This document shows positions 33,589 to 42,686 of a DNA stretch of 64,000 bases, one piece after another. A program made the position numbers and the translations under genes. How positions within the stretch are numbered: position 1 is the first letter of the stretch; each line of letters starts with the position of its first letter. Below the pieces are notes generated by a model that did no database searches, was not told the DNA's origin, and saw only the letters and a program-made list of their open reading frames with translations. Source of the DNA: Cellulomonas sp. ES6 (lineage in GTDB: Bacteria > Actinomycetota > Actinomycetes > Actinomycetales > Cellulomonadaceae); contig NZ_CP125655.1 of the NCBI RefSeq assembly GCF_030053835.1, positions 806,001 to 870,000 on the forward strand, written 5' to 3'.

Positions 33589-35253
33589 GTGCCCCACGAC
33601 GACACCCCCGCACCCACCCGCACCCGGCCGACGGGCTCCGGCCCGACCGGCGAGGACCTGCTGCCGGAACCGGTCGCGGGGAGCCTCGCCGGCCTCGTCC
33701 CGGGGGTCGGCGACGACGGACGCCCGCGCGAGGACGCGCCGCTGGTCGCCGTCACCGGGGTCACCGGCTACGTCGGCGGCCGCCTGGTCCCCGAGCTGCT
33801 GGCCGCCGGGTACCGGGTGCGCGCCGTCGCCCGACGACCCGAGCGGCTGCGCGGCCGCCCCTGGTACGACGCGGTCGAGATCGCGCAGGCCGACGCGTCC
33901 GACCCCGGCCAGATCCGCGCCGCGCTCGACGGCGTGGACGTGGCGTACTACCTCATCCACTCGCTCGGCACGGGACGGCGGTTCGAGCAGCGCGACCGGT
34001 CGACGGCCCTCACGTTCGGCCGCGCGGCGCGCGAGGCCGGCGTCGGCCGGATCGTCTACCTCGGCGGGCTCGCCCCCGACGTCGAGGACCTCTCGCCGCA
34101 CCTGGCCTCCCGCACCGAGGTCGGGGAGATCCTCCTGGCCTCGGGCGTGCCGACGACCGTGCTGCGCGCCGCCGTCATCCTCGGGTCGGGCTCCGCGTCG
34201 TTCGAGATGATGCGCTACCTCACCGAGCGCCTCCCCGCGATGACCGTGCCGCGCTGGGTGGAGAACCGCATCCAGCCGATCGCGGTGCGCGACGTGCTGC
34301 GCTACCTCGTGGGCTCCGCGTCGATGCCGCCGGACGTCAACCGGGCGTTCGACATCGGGGGGTCGGACGTCCTCACGTACCGCGACATGATGCAGGGGTA
34401 CGCCGAGGCCGCGGGCCTGCCCCGGCGGATCATCGTCGGCGTCGGCGTGCTGACCCCGCGGCTGTCGAGCCTGTGGGTCGGGCTGGTGACGCCCGTGCCG
34501 TCCGGGATCGCCCGGCCGCTCGTGGAGTCCCTCGTGCACGAGGTCGTGTGCCGCGAGCACGACATCGCCGAGCACGTCCCCGACCCGCCCGGCGGGCTGA
34601 TCGGCTTCGACCGGGCGGTGCGCCTCGCGCTCACCCGCATCCGTGAGGCCGACGTGACCACCCGGTGGTCCTCCGCGGGGATCCCCGGCGTCCCGAGCGA
34701 CCCGCTGCCCTCGGACCCGGACTGGGCCGGCGGCTCGCTCTACGTCGACGAGCGGCGCACGACCGTGGACGCCTCCCCCGCGGCGCTGTGGCGGGTGCTG
34801 GAGGCGGTCGGGGGCGAACGCGGCTGGTACTCCTGGACGCTCGCGTGGCGGGTCCGCGGCCTGCTGGACCGCGTCGTCGGCGGCCCCGGTCTGCGGCGCG
34901 GCCGCCGGGACCCCGGCCGGCTCGTCGTGGACGACGCGGTCGACTTCTGGCGCGTCGAGGACGTCCGACCGGGGCGGCTGCTGCGGCTGCGTGCCGAGAT
35001 GCGGCTGCCCGGGCTCGCGTGGCTCGAGCTGCGCGTGGAGCCGGGGGACGACGGCGCGGACCCCGGCGACGACGCCCGCTGGACCACCCCGCCCGTGACG
35101 TTCGCGCAGCGCGCCGTGTTCCACCCCCACGGGCTGCTCGGGCAGCTCTACTGGTGGTCGGTCTACCCGTTCCACGGCGTCGTCTTCGGCGGCATGCAGC
35201 GGAACATCGCCCGAGCGGCGGAGACCGCGGAGCGGGCGCGCCGGGACCGGTGA
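33589..35253 (+). CDS. NAD(P)-binding SDR-type protein with C-terminal DUF2867 domain
   Basis: A 554-residue two-domain protein. Seen: N-terminal Rossmann fold with VTGVTGYVGGRL near residues 56-67, YYLIHSLGTG, and later FDIGGSDVLTYRDMM (atypical extended SDR). From about residue 380, SRPBCC-like DUF2867 sequence WYSWTLAWRVRG, VDFWRVEDVRPGRLLRLRAEM and a terminal YWWSVYPFHGVVFGGM. The family is common in actinobacteria and its reaction is unknown. The GTG start is set by the upstream -10 box. Confidence 0.85.
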   Translation: MPHDDTPAPTRTRPTGSGPTGEDLLPEPVAGSLAGLVPGVGDDGRPREDAPLVAVTGVTGYVGGRLVPELLAAGYRVRAVARRPERLRGRPWYDAVEIAQADASDPGQIRAALDGVDVAYYLIHSLGTGRRFEQRDRSTALTFGRAAREAGVGRIVYLGGLAPDVEDLSPHLASRTEVGEILLASGVPTTVLRAAVILGSGSASFEMMRYLTERLPAMTVPRWVENRIQPIAVRDVLRYLVGSASMPPDVNRAFDIGGSDVLTYRDMMQGYAEAAGLPRRIIVGVGVLTPRLSSLWVGLVTPVPSGIARPLVESLVHEVVCREHDIAEHVPDPPGGLIGFDRAVRLALTRIREADVTTRWSSAGIPGVPSDPLPSDPDWAGGSLYVDERRTTVDASPAALWRVLEAVGGERGWYSWTLAWRVRGLLDRVVGGPGLRRGRRDPGRLVVDDAVDFWRVEDVRPGRLLRLRAEMRLPGLAWLELRVEPGDDGADPGDDARWTTPPVTFAQRAVFHPHGLLGQLYWWSVYPFHGVVFGGMQRNIARAAETAERARRDR

Positions 35254-35316
35254 CGGGGGGCCGGGCGGGGGTCGGCGTCGCCGACCGCGGCGCCGGGCGG
35301 GGGCGGCGCGGCGGCG

Positions 35317-35832
35317 TCAGCGACCGCGGCGCCGGAACGCCGGCGGCGCCTCCACGTACGGCGTCCACGCGGCGCGCTCCGCCTCCCCGATCCGGCGGGG
35401 TGCGCCGGTCGCGGCGTCCACGAGCACGAGCGTCGTCACCGCGCGGGCGTACGGCCCGTCCGGGTCCGCCGTCCCGTCGGCCGCCGGCGCGGCGTCGTGC
35501 AGCTCGTAGCAGACGTCGATGCTCGCGCCCCCGAGGTGACCGATCCACATGTCGACGACGACGGGTGCCCGCCGGTACCCGACCGGACGCAGGTACTCGA
35601 CCTCCTGCCGGGCGACCAGCGTGAACGTCTGCGCGCCCGGTCCCGCGTCGAGCACGGCGGTCGGCCACACCGGCCGGTCGGCCGCACCGGAGGGACCCGC
35701 CTCGGCGGGGTGCGCCCAGAACGCCTCGATGCGCGCCTCCTCGAGCAGGCGCAGCAGCTCCACGTTGTTCACGTGCCCGTAGGCGTCCATGTCGGACCAC
35801 CGCAGCTGGACCGGCACCTGCAGCCTCGTCAT
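35317..35832 (-). CDS. Acyl-CoA thioesterase, 4HBT hotdog family
   Basis: A 171-residue single-hotdog thioesterase. Seen: LRWSDMDAYGHVNNVELLRL (residues 9-28), with the catalytic Asp of the 4-hydroxybenzoyl-CoA thioesterase family, then EYLRPVGYRRAPVVVDMWI. ATG 35832 has GGAGG just upstream; a longer frame adds a Gly-rich leader and is rejected. The physiological substrate is unknown. Confidence 0.9.
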   Translation of the reverse strand: MTRLQVPVQLRWSDMDAYGHVNNVELLRLLEEARIEAFWAHPAEAGPSGAADRPVWPTAVLDAGPGAQTFTLVARQEVEYLRPVGYRRAPVVVDMWIGHLGGASIDVCYELHDAAPAADGTADPDGPYARAVTTLVLVDAATGAPRRIGEAERAAWTPYVEAPPAFRRRGR

Positions 35833-35947
35833 GCGTCCTCCGTCCGTCCCGGCTCCGCCGCGCGGCGGGCCGTCCAGCATCCTGCACCCGCGGGCGGCAC
35901 GGCGCGCACCGGCAGCGCGACGCGGCGTGTCCGCGCGGCGGTGCGCG

Positions 35948-37669
35948 TCAGCGTGACCGGCCCGCGGCCACCCGCGCCTGCGTGCGGCACGCGTCCAGGT
36001 CGTCCAGCACCGCCGCCGCAGGCCCGGTGACGCGGTCGCGGGCCACCTCCGCCACGGCGCCGAGCAGACGCGCGCGCACCACCCGCGCGCGGCGTCGGGC
36101 GGTCAACCGGGCGAGCGCCCCGGCGAGCAGCGCGAGGACGATGCCCACGAGGAGGCCGCCGCCGAGCAGGGCCGTGGGCACGGGCAGCGGTCCCCACTGT
36201 GGCGTGCGGGGCTCGGGCAGCCGCAGGTAGGCCAGGACGGCCAGCACCCCGAGCCAGAGCGCCCCGGCAGCGGCGGCCGTCAGCAGCACGGTCTGCGCCA
36301 CGTTCGCCGCCCTCGCCCACCACGGCACCCGGTCCGGCAGCAGCGGGGTCGACGAGACCGCGGCGTCGAGCGGGTCGGCGAGGTCCGGGTCGCCGACCGA
36401 CGACCGCACGGCGAGCGCCCACGCGTCCGGCACGCCCGCCGTCGCGGCGTCGAGCGACCGCCGCACCGCGGTGGCGGCAGCCGCCCGGGTGGCGGGGCCG
36501 GGTGCGGGCAGCGAGGTGCGCCCGGTGGGAGCGGCAGCACCAGCACCAGCACCAGCACCCGAGGCTCCCGGCCCGACGGCACCCGCGCCGGCGGAACCCG
36601 TGCCGGCGGAACCCCTGCCGACGGAACCCGCGCCGAGGTGGAGCCGCCGCAGCGGGTCGGGGCGCAGGCGCTGGAGCCACCGCACCGGCGGCCAGCCGGC
36701 CGCCGCGGTCGCGCGCCGCACCGCGGACCGACGTGTCGCCTCGACGACGACCGGCACACCGGCGGCGTCGGCCAGCGCCGCGACAAGCTCCGGGGGCGGG
36801 ACGGCGCGGTCCGCCCTCCCCGATGCCGTCGCGGCGCCGCGCGACGGCAGCACGCGCTGCCGCGCGGAGCCGGCCTCGTCACCGCACGCCTCGAGCACGC
36901 GCAGCGCCACGACCTCGACGTCCGCGGTGAGGCGCCGGGTCGCCGCCTCCCGGCGCTCCGCGGCCTCGTCGAGCAGCGCACCGAGGCGGTCGAGGCCCAG
37001 GCCCGTCCGCGCCGAGACGGCCAGCACGCGGGCGCCCGCCGGACCGTCCACCGCCGTCAGCCGTCGCAGGTCGGCGAGCACGGCGTCCACCTCGGCGGCC
37101 GAGAGCCGGTCGGCCTGGTTGAGCGCCAGCACCAGGACCTCGGCGTGCCGTGCCAGCGGGCGCAGGTAGCGCTCGTGCAGCACGGCGTCGGCGTACTTCT
37201 GCGGGTCCACCACCCAGACGAGCAGGTCGACGCGGTCGACGAGGTGCTCGGCGCGCAGCCGGTGCTCGGTCACCACTGAGTCGTGGTCCGGCAGGTCGAG
37301 CAGCACCAGCCCCGCGCCGCGGCGCGAACGGCCGCCCGCCAGCTCGTGCCGGCGCCGCACACCGAGCCAGTCGAGCAGCGGGCCCGCACCCGGTCCCCGC
37401 ACCACGGCCAGCGCCTCGGAGGTGGTCGGCCGCTGCACGCCCGTGCGGGCGACCTCCTCACCGGCCAGGGCGTTGAGCAGCGAGGACTTGCCCGACCCGG
37501 TCGCCCCGGCGAGCGCCACCACCGTGTGCTCCGCCGACAGCGCGGCACGCTCCCCCGCGCGCGCCACGACGGCGCGACCCGCGTCGACCACCTCGCGCGG
37601 CAGCCGGCCCTCACCCGCCGTCAGCGCACGGTCGAGCGCCGCCACCCGCTCGGCCGGCGTCGCGCTCAC
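35948..37669 (-). CDS. Dynamin-like GTPase with membrane hairpin (pair 1, second gene)
   Basis: A 573-residue GTP-binding membrane protein. Seen: G1 ALAGATGSGKSSLLNALAG near residue 51, PTT switch (QRPTTSEAL), G3 LDLPDHDS, VWVVDPQKYADAVLH and G4 NQADR. The C-terminal part has two hydrophobic segments (about residues 447-470 and 490-515). It overlaps the upstream GTPase gene by 4 bases (37666-37669). Same layout as the pair at 42687-45903. Probably a bacterial dynamin-like pair acting at the membrane; the role is inferred. Confidence 0.85.
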   Translation of the reverse strand: MSATPAERVAALDRALTAGEGRLPREVVDAGRAVVARAGERAALSAEHTVVALAGATGSGKSSLLNALAGEEVARTGVQRPTTSEALAVVRGPGAGPLLDWLGVRRRHELAGGRSRRGAGLVLLDLPDHDSVVTEHRLRAEHLVDRVDLLVWVVDPQKYADAVLHERYLRPLARHAEVLVLALNQADRLSAAEVDAVLADLRRLTAVDGPAGARVLAVSARTGLGLDRLGALLDEAAERREAATRRLTADVEVVALRVLEACGDEAGSARQRVLPSRGAATASGRADRAVPPPELVAALADAAGVPVVVEATRRSAVRRATAAAGWPPVRWLQRLRPDPLRRLHLGAGSVGRGSAGTGSAGAGAVGPGASGAGAGAGAAAPTGRTSLPAPGPATRAAAATAVRRSLDAATAGVPDAWALAVRSSVGDPDLADPLDAAVSSTPLLPDRVPWWARAANVAQTVLLTAAAAGALWLGVLAVLAYLRLPEPRTPQWGPLPVPTALLGGGLLVGIVLALLAGALARLTARRRARVVRARLLGAVAEVARDRVTGPAAAVLDDLDACRTQARVAAGRSR

Positions 37670-39720
37670 CCCGCACCCCCACGTCCGAGCAGGCGGCGCC
37701 AGAACCCCGGACGCGAAGGCGCGGCGGCGGCTCCGTCGGGGTGCCCCGTGGGCGCACCGTCCCCGACCCCGCCGCGTCCGGGCGAGGCCGCCACCGCGCG
37801 CCAGGCGGCGGCGCCCCGCAGCTCCACCCGGCCCGAACCGGGCGCGGGCGCCGCGCGGGCACCCCGCGTGAGCGCGGCGTCGTCGTCCGCCCCCGGCGCG
37901 GGTGGTCCCGGGACGTGCCGCCGGGCCGCCTCCTGCAGGGCGAGGGCGGCCGCACGGAGGGCGTCGCCGGAGGACGCACCCAGCGCGTCGAGCTGTGCCG
38001 TGAACCGCTCCGCCTCCGCCGCCAGCAGCTGCGACACCCGCGTGTCCAGGCGCTCGCGGGCCGCGACCGTGAGCCGGCGCACCGCGTCGTCACCGAAGAC
38101 GGCCTCCAGCAGCCGCTGGGCGACCAGGGCCGTACCGCCCGCGATACCCACCTCGACGCCCGTGAGCCCGCCGGTGGACGCGAACACCACCACCATGAGG
38201 CTCACGCCGAGCGCGTTCAGCCCGAACGACAGCGCCCGCGCGGCCCCGCGCCGGCGCTCGCCCTGCTCGCGCACCAGGTCGAGCACGTCGCCCTGCCACG
38301 CGCGGACCTCAGCGTCGACCGTGGCCCGCAGCGACGCCGACGACCGCGACAGCCCGAGGTCGGGCAGCAGCGCCTCGCCCGCGGGGTCACCGCGCCAGGC
38401 CGCGTGGGTGCGCTCCGCGGCCCCGTCCGCCGCGTCGAGCACAACGGCCGCCAGCCCGTGCGCGATCGCCTGCTCGACCGGCGGGACCGGCGCCGGCCGC
38501 CCGCGCAGGAACCCCGTCACCGCGTCCCGCAGCCGCCCGACGCCTCGCTCCACGGCACGCAGCAGGTCGCCCGTGCCGACGAGCTCCTGCCAGCGGGCCA
38601 GCACCTCCCCGCGCAGCAGGGCGCCGTCGGACGTCGCCGCGGCGACCTGCCGGCCGGCCTCGCCGTACGCGCGGGTCACGGACTCGCGGAGCCTCGCCGA
38701 GGCGTCGACCTGGGCGTCCGCGGCGTCCGCCAGCGCCAGGGCGCGGCGCACGAGCTCCGCGACCGCCCCGTCCCGCGTCGCGCGCGCCACCTCCTGCCGG
38801 GCGCCTACGTCGCCGCCGAGGTCCGACAGCCACGCCGCGAGCTCCCCCACCGCGGCCTCCGGCAGCAGGCCGTCCGCGTCGAGCCCCTCCGGCAGCGCGA
38901 ACGACGGCGCGCCCGCCAGCCCGTGCTCGTCGAGCATCCGGCGCAGGTCCGCCACCGCGGCCTCGGCGCCCGGGTCCACGCGGTCGACGACGAGCGCGAC
39001 CACGGCGTGCCGGGCGGCGGCGTCGTGCAGCAGCTCCCACGGCACCGCGTCGGCGTACCGCGCGGCGGTGGTGACGAACAGCCAGAGGTCCGCCGCCGCG
39101 AGCAGCTGCGCGGCCAGGGCCCGGTTCGCCGCCTCCACGGAGTCCACGTCCGGCGCGTCGAGCAGCGCCATCCCGCGCGGCAGCGCCTCGCTCGGCACCA
39201 GCCGCACGGCCGGCGCGGGCGGTCGGTCCGTCGGTCGGTCCGTCGGCCGGTTCTCCCGGGGCTCCGCGGCAGGGGCCGTCGACGCCGACCCGGTCACGCG
39301 CGCCAGCCCGGGCAGCACCCGGTCACCCGAGAACCACGCCCCGTCCAGCGGGTGGTGCACCAGGACGGGCGCGCGCGTCGTCGGCCGCAGCACCCCGGGG
39401 TCGGTCACGGTGGCGCCGAGCAGCGAGTTCACCAGGGTCGACTTGCCCGCGCCGGTGGAGCCGCCGACGACGACGAGCAGCGGCGCCGCCGCCGACCGCA
39501 GACGTGGCAGCAGGTAGTCGTCGACCTGGCGGGCCGCCGCCTCCCGGACCGCGCGCGCCTGCGCGGCGCCGGGGACCTCCAGCGGCAGCGCGAGCTCGCG
39601 GAGGCGCAGGTGCACCTGCTCGACGGGCCCGAGGAGAGCCGCGCCCGCGTCGTCGGCGGGGGGCGCCGGGGCGGGCGCGCCGCCTGCGGGGTCGGCGGCG
39701 TCCTGGGGCAGGTCGGCCAT
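37666..39720 (-). CDS. Dynamin-like GTPase (pair 1, first gene)
   Basis: A 684-residue GTPase. Seen: G1 VVVGGSTGAGKSTLVNSLLG near residues 84-103, LRPTTRAPVLVHHP, G3 ALLDAPDVDS, LWLFVTTAARYADAVPW and G4 VVDRVDP. A short in-frame PTDRPTDRP repeat lies between G1 and G3. The C-terminal part has a hydrophobic hairpin (LNALGVSLMVVVFASTGGL then GVEVGIAGGTALVAQ). An AGTGTG sequence (39727-39732, CACACT on the coding strand) 6 bases before the ATG suggests a leaderless message. The stop overlaps the next GTG. Confidence 0.85.
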   Translation of the reverse strand: MADLPQDAADPAGGAPAPAPPADDAGAALLGPVEQVHLRLRELALPLEVPGAAQARAVREAAARQVDDYLLPRLRSAAAPLLVVVGGSTGAGKSTLVNSLLGATVTDPGVLRPTTRAPVLVHHPLDGAWFSGDRVLPGLARVTGSASTAPAAEPRENRPTDRPTDRPPAPAVRLVPSEALPRGMALLDAPDVDSVEAANRALAAQLLAAADLWLFVTTAARYADAVPWELLHDAAARHAVVALVVDRVDPGAEAAVADLRRMLDEHGLAGAPSFALPEGLDADGLLPEAAVGELAAWLSDLGGDVGARQEVARATRDGAVAELVRRALALADAADAQVDASARLRESVTRAYGEAGRQVAAATSDGALLRGEVLARWQELVGTGDLLRAVERGVGRLRDAVTGFLRGRPAPVPPVEQAIAHGLAAVVLDAADGAAERTHAAWRGDPAGEALLPDLGLSRSSASLRATVDAEVRAWQGDVLDLVREQGERRRGAARALSFGLNALGVSLMVVVFASTGGLTGVEVGIAGGTALVAQRLLEAVFGDDAVRRLTVAARERLDTRVSQLLAAEAERFTAQLDALGASSGDALRAAALALQEAARRHVPGPPAPGADDDAALTRGARAAPAPGSGRVELRGAAAWRAVAASPGRGGVGDGAPTGHPDGAAAAPSRPGFWRRLLGRGGAG

Positions 39721-39726
39721 GGGGCC

Positions 39727-39732
39727 AGTGTG
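39727..39732 (-). promoter_or_regulatory. -10 box of GTPase pair 1 (leaderless)
   Basis: CACACT on the minus strand with a 6-base gap to the ATG at 39720. Confidence 0.4.
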
Positions 39733-39807
39733 CCCGCCGACGGGCGTCCGCGCCGGTCAGCGCCGCACACCCGCGCGGCGCCACTCCCACGCCACTCCCA
39801 GCGTCCC

Positions 39808-39917
39808 CGTTCGGAGGCTCCGAGCGTGCTCGGAGGGGCCCGCGTGCTCTCGGAGGTGTCCGCGGACCACCTCGATGACGCGCGCACCTCTCCGAGCACG
39901 TTGGGAGCCTCCGAACG
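39808..39917. repeat. Large imperfect inverted repeat upstream of GTPase pair 1
   Basis: Two 31-base arms (39808-39838 and 39887-39917) match at 28 positions. Core sequences include CGTTCGGAGGCTCC and CGTGCTCGGAG. The 48-base loop contains another TCGGAG copy. It is part of a roughly 355-base non-coding gap (39721-40076) between ettA and the GTPase genes. Confidence 0.75.
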
Positions 39918-39961
39918 TGCACCGGGGCGGCGGGTGGAGTCGCTCGCGCGGCTGGTGCACG

Positions 39962-39992
39962 GGAGGCGTGCACGGGATCGGTGCACGCCTCC
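39962..39992. repeat. Second inverted repeat in the ettA-GTPase gap
   Basis: Perfect 12-bp arms GGAGGCGTGCAC / GTGCACGCCTCC with a 7-base loop. GTGCAC recurs again nearby. Confidence 0.65.
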
Positions 39993-40005
39993 GCATGCAC
40001 GCGGA

Positions 40006-40035
40006 CGCGCCGCCGCCCCGTGGGGCGACGGCGCG
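40006..40035 (-). terminator. Terminator-like hairpin downstream of ettA
   Basis: 14-bp arms with one mismatch (CGCGCCGCCGCCCC / GGGGCGACGGCGCG) and a 2-base nominal loop, 41 bases past the ettA stop. Confidence 0.55.
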
Positions 40036-40076
40036 TGCGCGTCGGGGGGTGGGCCGGGCCGCGGAGGGCCCTGCGG

Positions 40077-41759
40077 TCAGTCCCGCGTGAGCTTGCGGTA
40101 GGTCACGCGGTGCGGGCGCGCGGCGTCGGCGCCGAGCCGGCTGACCTTGTTCTCCTCGTAGGCCGCGAAGTTGCCCTCGAACCAGTACCAGCTCGCCGGG
40201 TCCTCCTCGGTGCCCTCGTACGCGAGGATGTGCGTCGCGACGCGGTCGAGGAACCAGCGGTCGTGGGAGACCACGACGGCGCAGCCCGGGAACTCGAGCA
40301 GGGCGTTCTCCAGCGAACCGAGCGTCTCGACGTCGAGGTCGTTGGTCGGCTCGTCGAGCAGCAGGAGGTTGCCGCCCTGCTTGAGGGTGAGCGCGAGGTT
40401 CAGGCGGTTGCGCTCGCCACCGGACAGCACGCCGGCGGGCTTCTGCTGGTCCGGGCCCTTGAACCCGAAGGACGCGACGTACGCGCGGGACGGCATCTCG
40501 ACGTTGCCGACCTTGATGAAGTCGAGCCCGTCGGACACGACCTCCCAGAGCGTCTTCTTCGGGTCGATGCCGCCGCGCGACTGGTCGACGTAGGACACCG
40601 AGACGGTCTCGCCGACCTTGAGCGTCCCGCCGTCGAGCGGCTCGAGGCCCACGATCGTCTTGAAGAGCGTGGTCTTGCCGACGCCGTTCGGGCCGATGAC
40701 GCCGACGATGCCGTTGCGGGGCAGGGTGAACGACAGGCCGTCGATGAGCACGCGGTCGCCGAAGCCCTTGCGCAGGTCGGTGGCCTCGAGCACGAGGTTG
40801 CCCAGGCGCGGGCCCGGCGGGATCTGGATCTCCTCGAAGTCGAGCTTGCGGGTGCGGTCGGCCTCGGCCGCCATCTCCTCGTAGCGAGCCAGACGGGCCT
40901 TGGACTTCGCCTGGCGGCCCTTCGCGGACTGCCGGACCCACTCGAGCTCGTCCTTGAGGCGCTTGGCGAGCTTCGCGTCCTTCTTGCCCTGGACCTCCAG
41001 GCGCGCCTGCTTCTTCTCCAGGTAGGTGGAGTAGTTGCCCTCGTACGGGTAGAGCCGCCCGCGGTCGACCTCGCAGATCCACTCGGCGACGTGGTCGAGG
41101 AAGTACCGGTCGTGGGTGACCGCGAGCACGGCGCCCGGGTAGGACGCGAGGTGCTGCTCGAGCCACAGCACGCTCTCGGCGTCCAGGTGGTTCGTCGGCT
41201 CGTCCAGCAGCAGCAGGTCGGGCTTCTCGAGCAGGAGCTTGCACAGGGCGACGCGGCGGCGCTCACCGCCGGACAGCACCTTGACGTCCGCGTCCGGCGG
41301 CGGGCAGCGCAGCGCGTCCATGGCCTGCTCGAGCTGGGCGTCGAGGTCCCACGCGTCGGCGGCGTCGATCGCCTCCTGGAGCTGGCCCATCTCGGCGAGC
41401 AGCGCGTCGAAGTCCGCGTCGGGCTCGGCCATCAGGGCGGAGATCTCGTTGAACCGGTCGATCTTGCCCTTGATCTCGGCGACGCCCTCCTCGACGTTGC
41501 CGAGCACGGTCTTCTCGTCGTTGAGCGGCGGCTCCTGCTGCAGGATGCCGACCGTGTAGCCGGGGCTGAGCCGCGCCTCCCCGTTCGACGGCTGGTCGAG
41601 ACCGGCCATGATCTTGAGGATCGTCGACTTGCCCGCGCCGTTCGGCCCGACGACGCCGATCTTGGCGCCGGGCAGGAAGTTCAGCGAGACGTCGTCGAGG
41701 ATGACCTTGTCGCCGTGCGCCTTGCGCGCCTTGTACATGCTGTAGATGAACTCAGCCAC
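40077..41759 (-). CDS. ettA: Energy-dependent translational throttle protein EttA (ABC-F)
   Basis: Ribosome-associated ATPase that binds the E site and gates translation by ATP/ADP level. Seen: two ABC domains in 560 residues, Walker [10 protein letters not shown] and GPNGVGKTT, signatures LSGGERRRVALC and LSGGERNRLNLAL, Walker B LLLLDEPTNHLD and LLLLDEPTNDLD, and between them the linker with the charged helix RLARYEEMAAEADRTRKL. EttA-type PSNGEARLSPGYTVGILQQEP follows domain 1. The start is GTG with GAGAAG upstream. A TAGGCT box about 100 bases away implies a long leader. Confidence 0.95.
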   Translation of the reverse strand: MAEFIYSMYKARKAHGDKVILDDVSLNFLPGAKIGVVGPNGAGKSTILKIMAGLDQPSNGEARLSPGYTVGILQQEPPLNDEKTVLGNVEEGVAEIKGKIDRFNEISALMAEPDADFDALLAEMGQLQEAIDAADAWDLDAQLEQAMDALRCPPPDADVKVLSGGERRRVALCKLLLEKPDLLLLDEPTNHLDAESVLWLEQHLASYPGAVLAVTHDRYFLDHVAEWICEVDRGRLYPYEGNYSTYLEKKQARLEVQGKKDAKLAKRLKDELEWVRQSAKGRQAKSKARLARYEEMAAEADRTRKLDFEEIQIPPGPRLGNLVLEATDLRKGFGDRVLIDGLSFTLPRNGIVGVIGPNGVGKTTLFKTIVGLEPLDGGTLKVGETVSVSYVDQSRGGIDPKKTLWEVVSDGLDFIKVGNVEMPSRAYVASFGFKGPDQQKPAGVLSGGERNRLNLALTLKQGGNLLLLDEPTNDLDVETLGSLENALLEFPGCAVVVSHDRWFLDRVATHILAYEGTEEDPASWYWFEGNFAAYEENKVSRLGADAARPHRVTYRKLTRD

Positions 41760-41864
41760 TGGCTTCTCGTCCGCCTCGGTGCTCGTCGGTGATCGGGGTG
41801 CGCGTCGGGTCCGCCGGGTGGGCGGACGGGCTGGGGCCGGGCGACGTCGCGGTCACCCAGCCTA
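41760..41864 (-). promoter_or_regulatory. Long ettA leader with hairpin and -10 box
   Basis: TAGGCT on the minus strand (41859-41864) is followed by about 93 bases before the ettA GTG. The leader can form GTCCGCC-CACCC-GGCGGAC. ABC-F genes are often controlled by leader attenuation; here that is only a possibility. Confidence 0.35.
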
Positions 41865-41964
41865 GGCGATCGGCGTGCCCGGGACACCGCCCGGGCGACC
41901 GGGCACGCTCTCGCCCTCCCGCCCGTCCCGCCACGGCCCACCCGGCGGGCGCGCGGGCGCACCC

Positions 41965-42504
41965 TCACGCGGGCGCGGGCGCCGCGCGGGGGTCGTCGGC
42001 GGTCTCGTCGTCCAGCACGACGGCACCGCTCACGTCCACGGGCCCGGCGCCCCGGGCTGCGGCCCCGGCGTGCTCCCCGTCGGTCCGGTCGGCGGCCCCG
42101 CCCGCCGCGTCGCCGGGCCCGCCGCGCTGCTCGTGCACCGTGCGCGCGAACCGGGTCGTCCCCCGCGTGAGGTCGTGCCCGACGGTGTCCGCCGTGAGCT
42201 CGGCCGTCGTGCGCGTGTGCCCATCGGGGGCGACCCAGTCGACGAGCCGCACCCGCCCGGTCACGACCACCGGGTCCCCGCGCCGGATGCTCGCCGCGAC
42301 GTTCTGGGCGAGGTGGCGGAACGCCTTGACCGTGAACCAGCTCGTCGCGGCGTCCACGTACGCGTCCTGCTCCCGGTCGTACAGCCGCGGCGTGCTGCCG
42401 AGCCGGAACTTCGTGAAGGGCACCTGCCCGTCCTCGCCGAGGTAGAGGGTGGGCTCGTTGCCCACCCAGCCGACCACCGTCAGGCTGAGCTCGTTGACCG
42501 CCAT
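41965..42504 (-). CDS. ssb: Single-stranded DNA-binding protein (paralogue without acidic tip)
   Basis: A 179-residue OB-fold protein. Seen: MAVNELSLTVVGWVGNEPTL, FTKFRLGSTPRL, SWFTVKAFRHLAQNVAASI and GDPVVVTGRVRLVDWV. The C-terminal tail is Gly/Ala/Asp-rich and ends in APAPA rather than the D-D-x-P-F tip that recruits replication proteins, so it is probably a secondary SsbB-like paralogue (inference). GAGGAGGA precedes the ATG at 42504. The 182-base gap upstream (42505-42686) shows no other feature. Confidence 0.88.
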   Translation of the reverse strand: MAVNELSLTVVGWVGNEPTLYLGEDGQVPFTKFRLGSTPRLYDREQDAYVDAATSWFTVKAFRHLAQNVAASIRRGDPVVVTGRVRLVDWVAPDGHTRTTAELTADTVGHDLTRGTTRFARTVHEQRGGPGDAAGGAADRTDGEHAGAAARGAGPVDVSGAVVLDDETADDPRAAPAPA

Positions 42505-42686
42505 GCGTCCTCCTCGTCCGTGGCCGGCGCACCTGTCGGGCCGGCCGTGGACGCACCGTCCCGCGGGGCGCTCCCCCGCCGCCGGCCTCCGACCCGTCGC
42601 CTGGGGACCCGGTCCGCCGACACGCGCTGTGGAGGACTCGGCGGCCGCAGGTGGCGAGCCGGTCCGCGTCGGGCCCGGCACGCAGA

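Noticed and set aside
39751..40090. Short open frames in the structured gap near ettA
   Set aside because: They run through inverted repeats and encode low-complexity Arg/Ala/Pro sequence on both strands.
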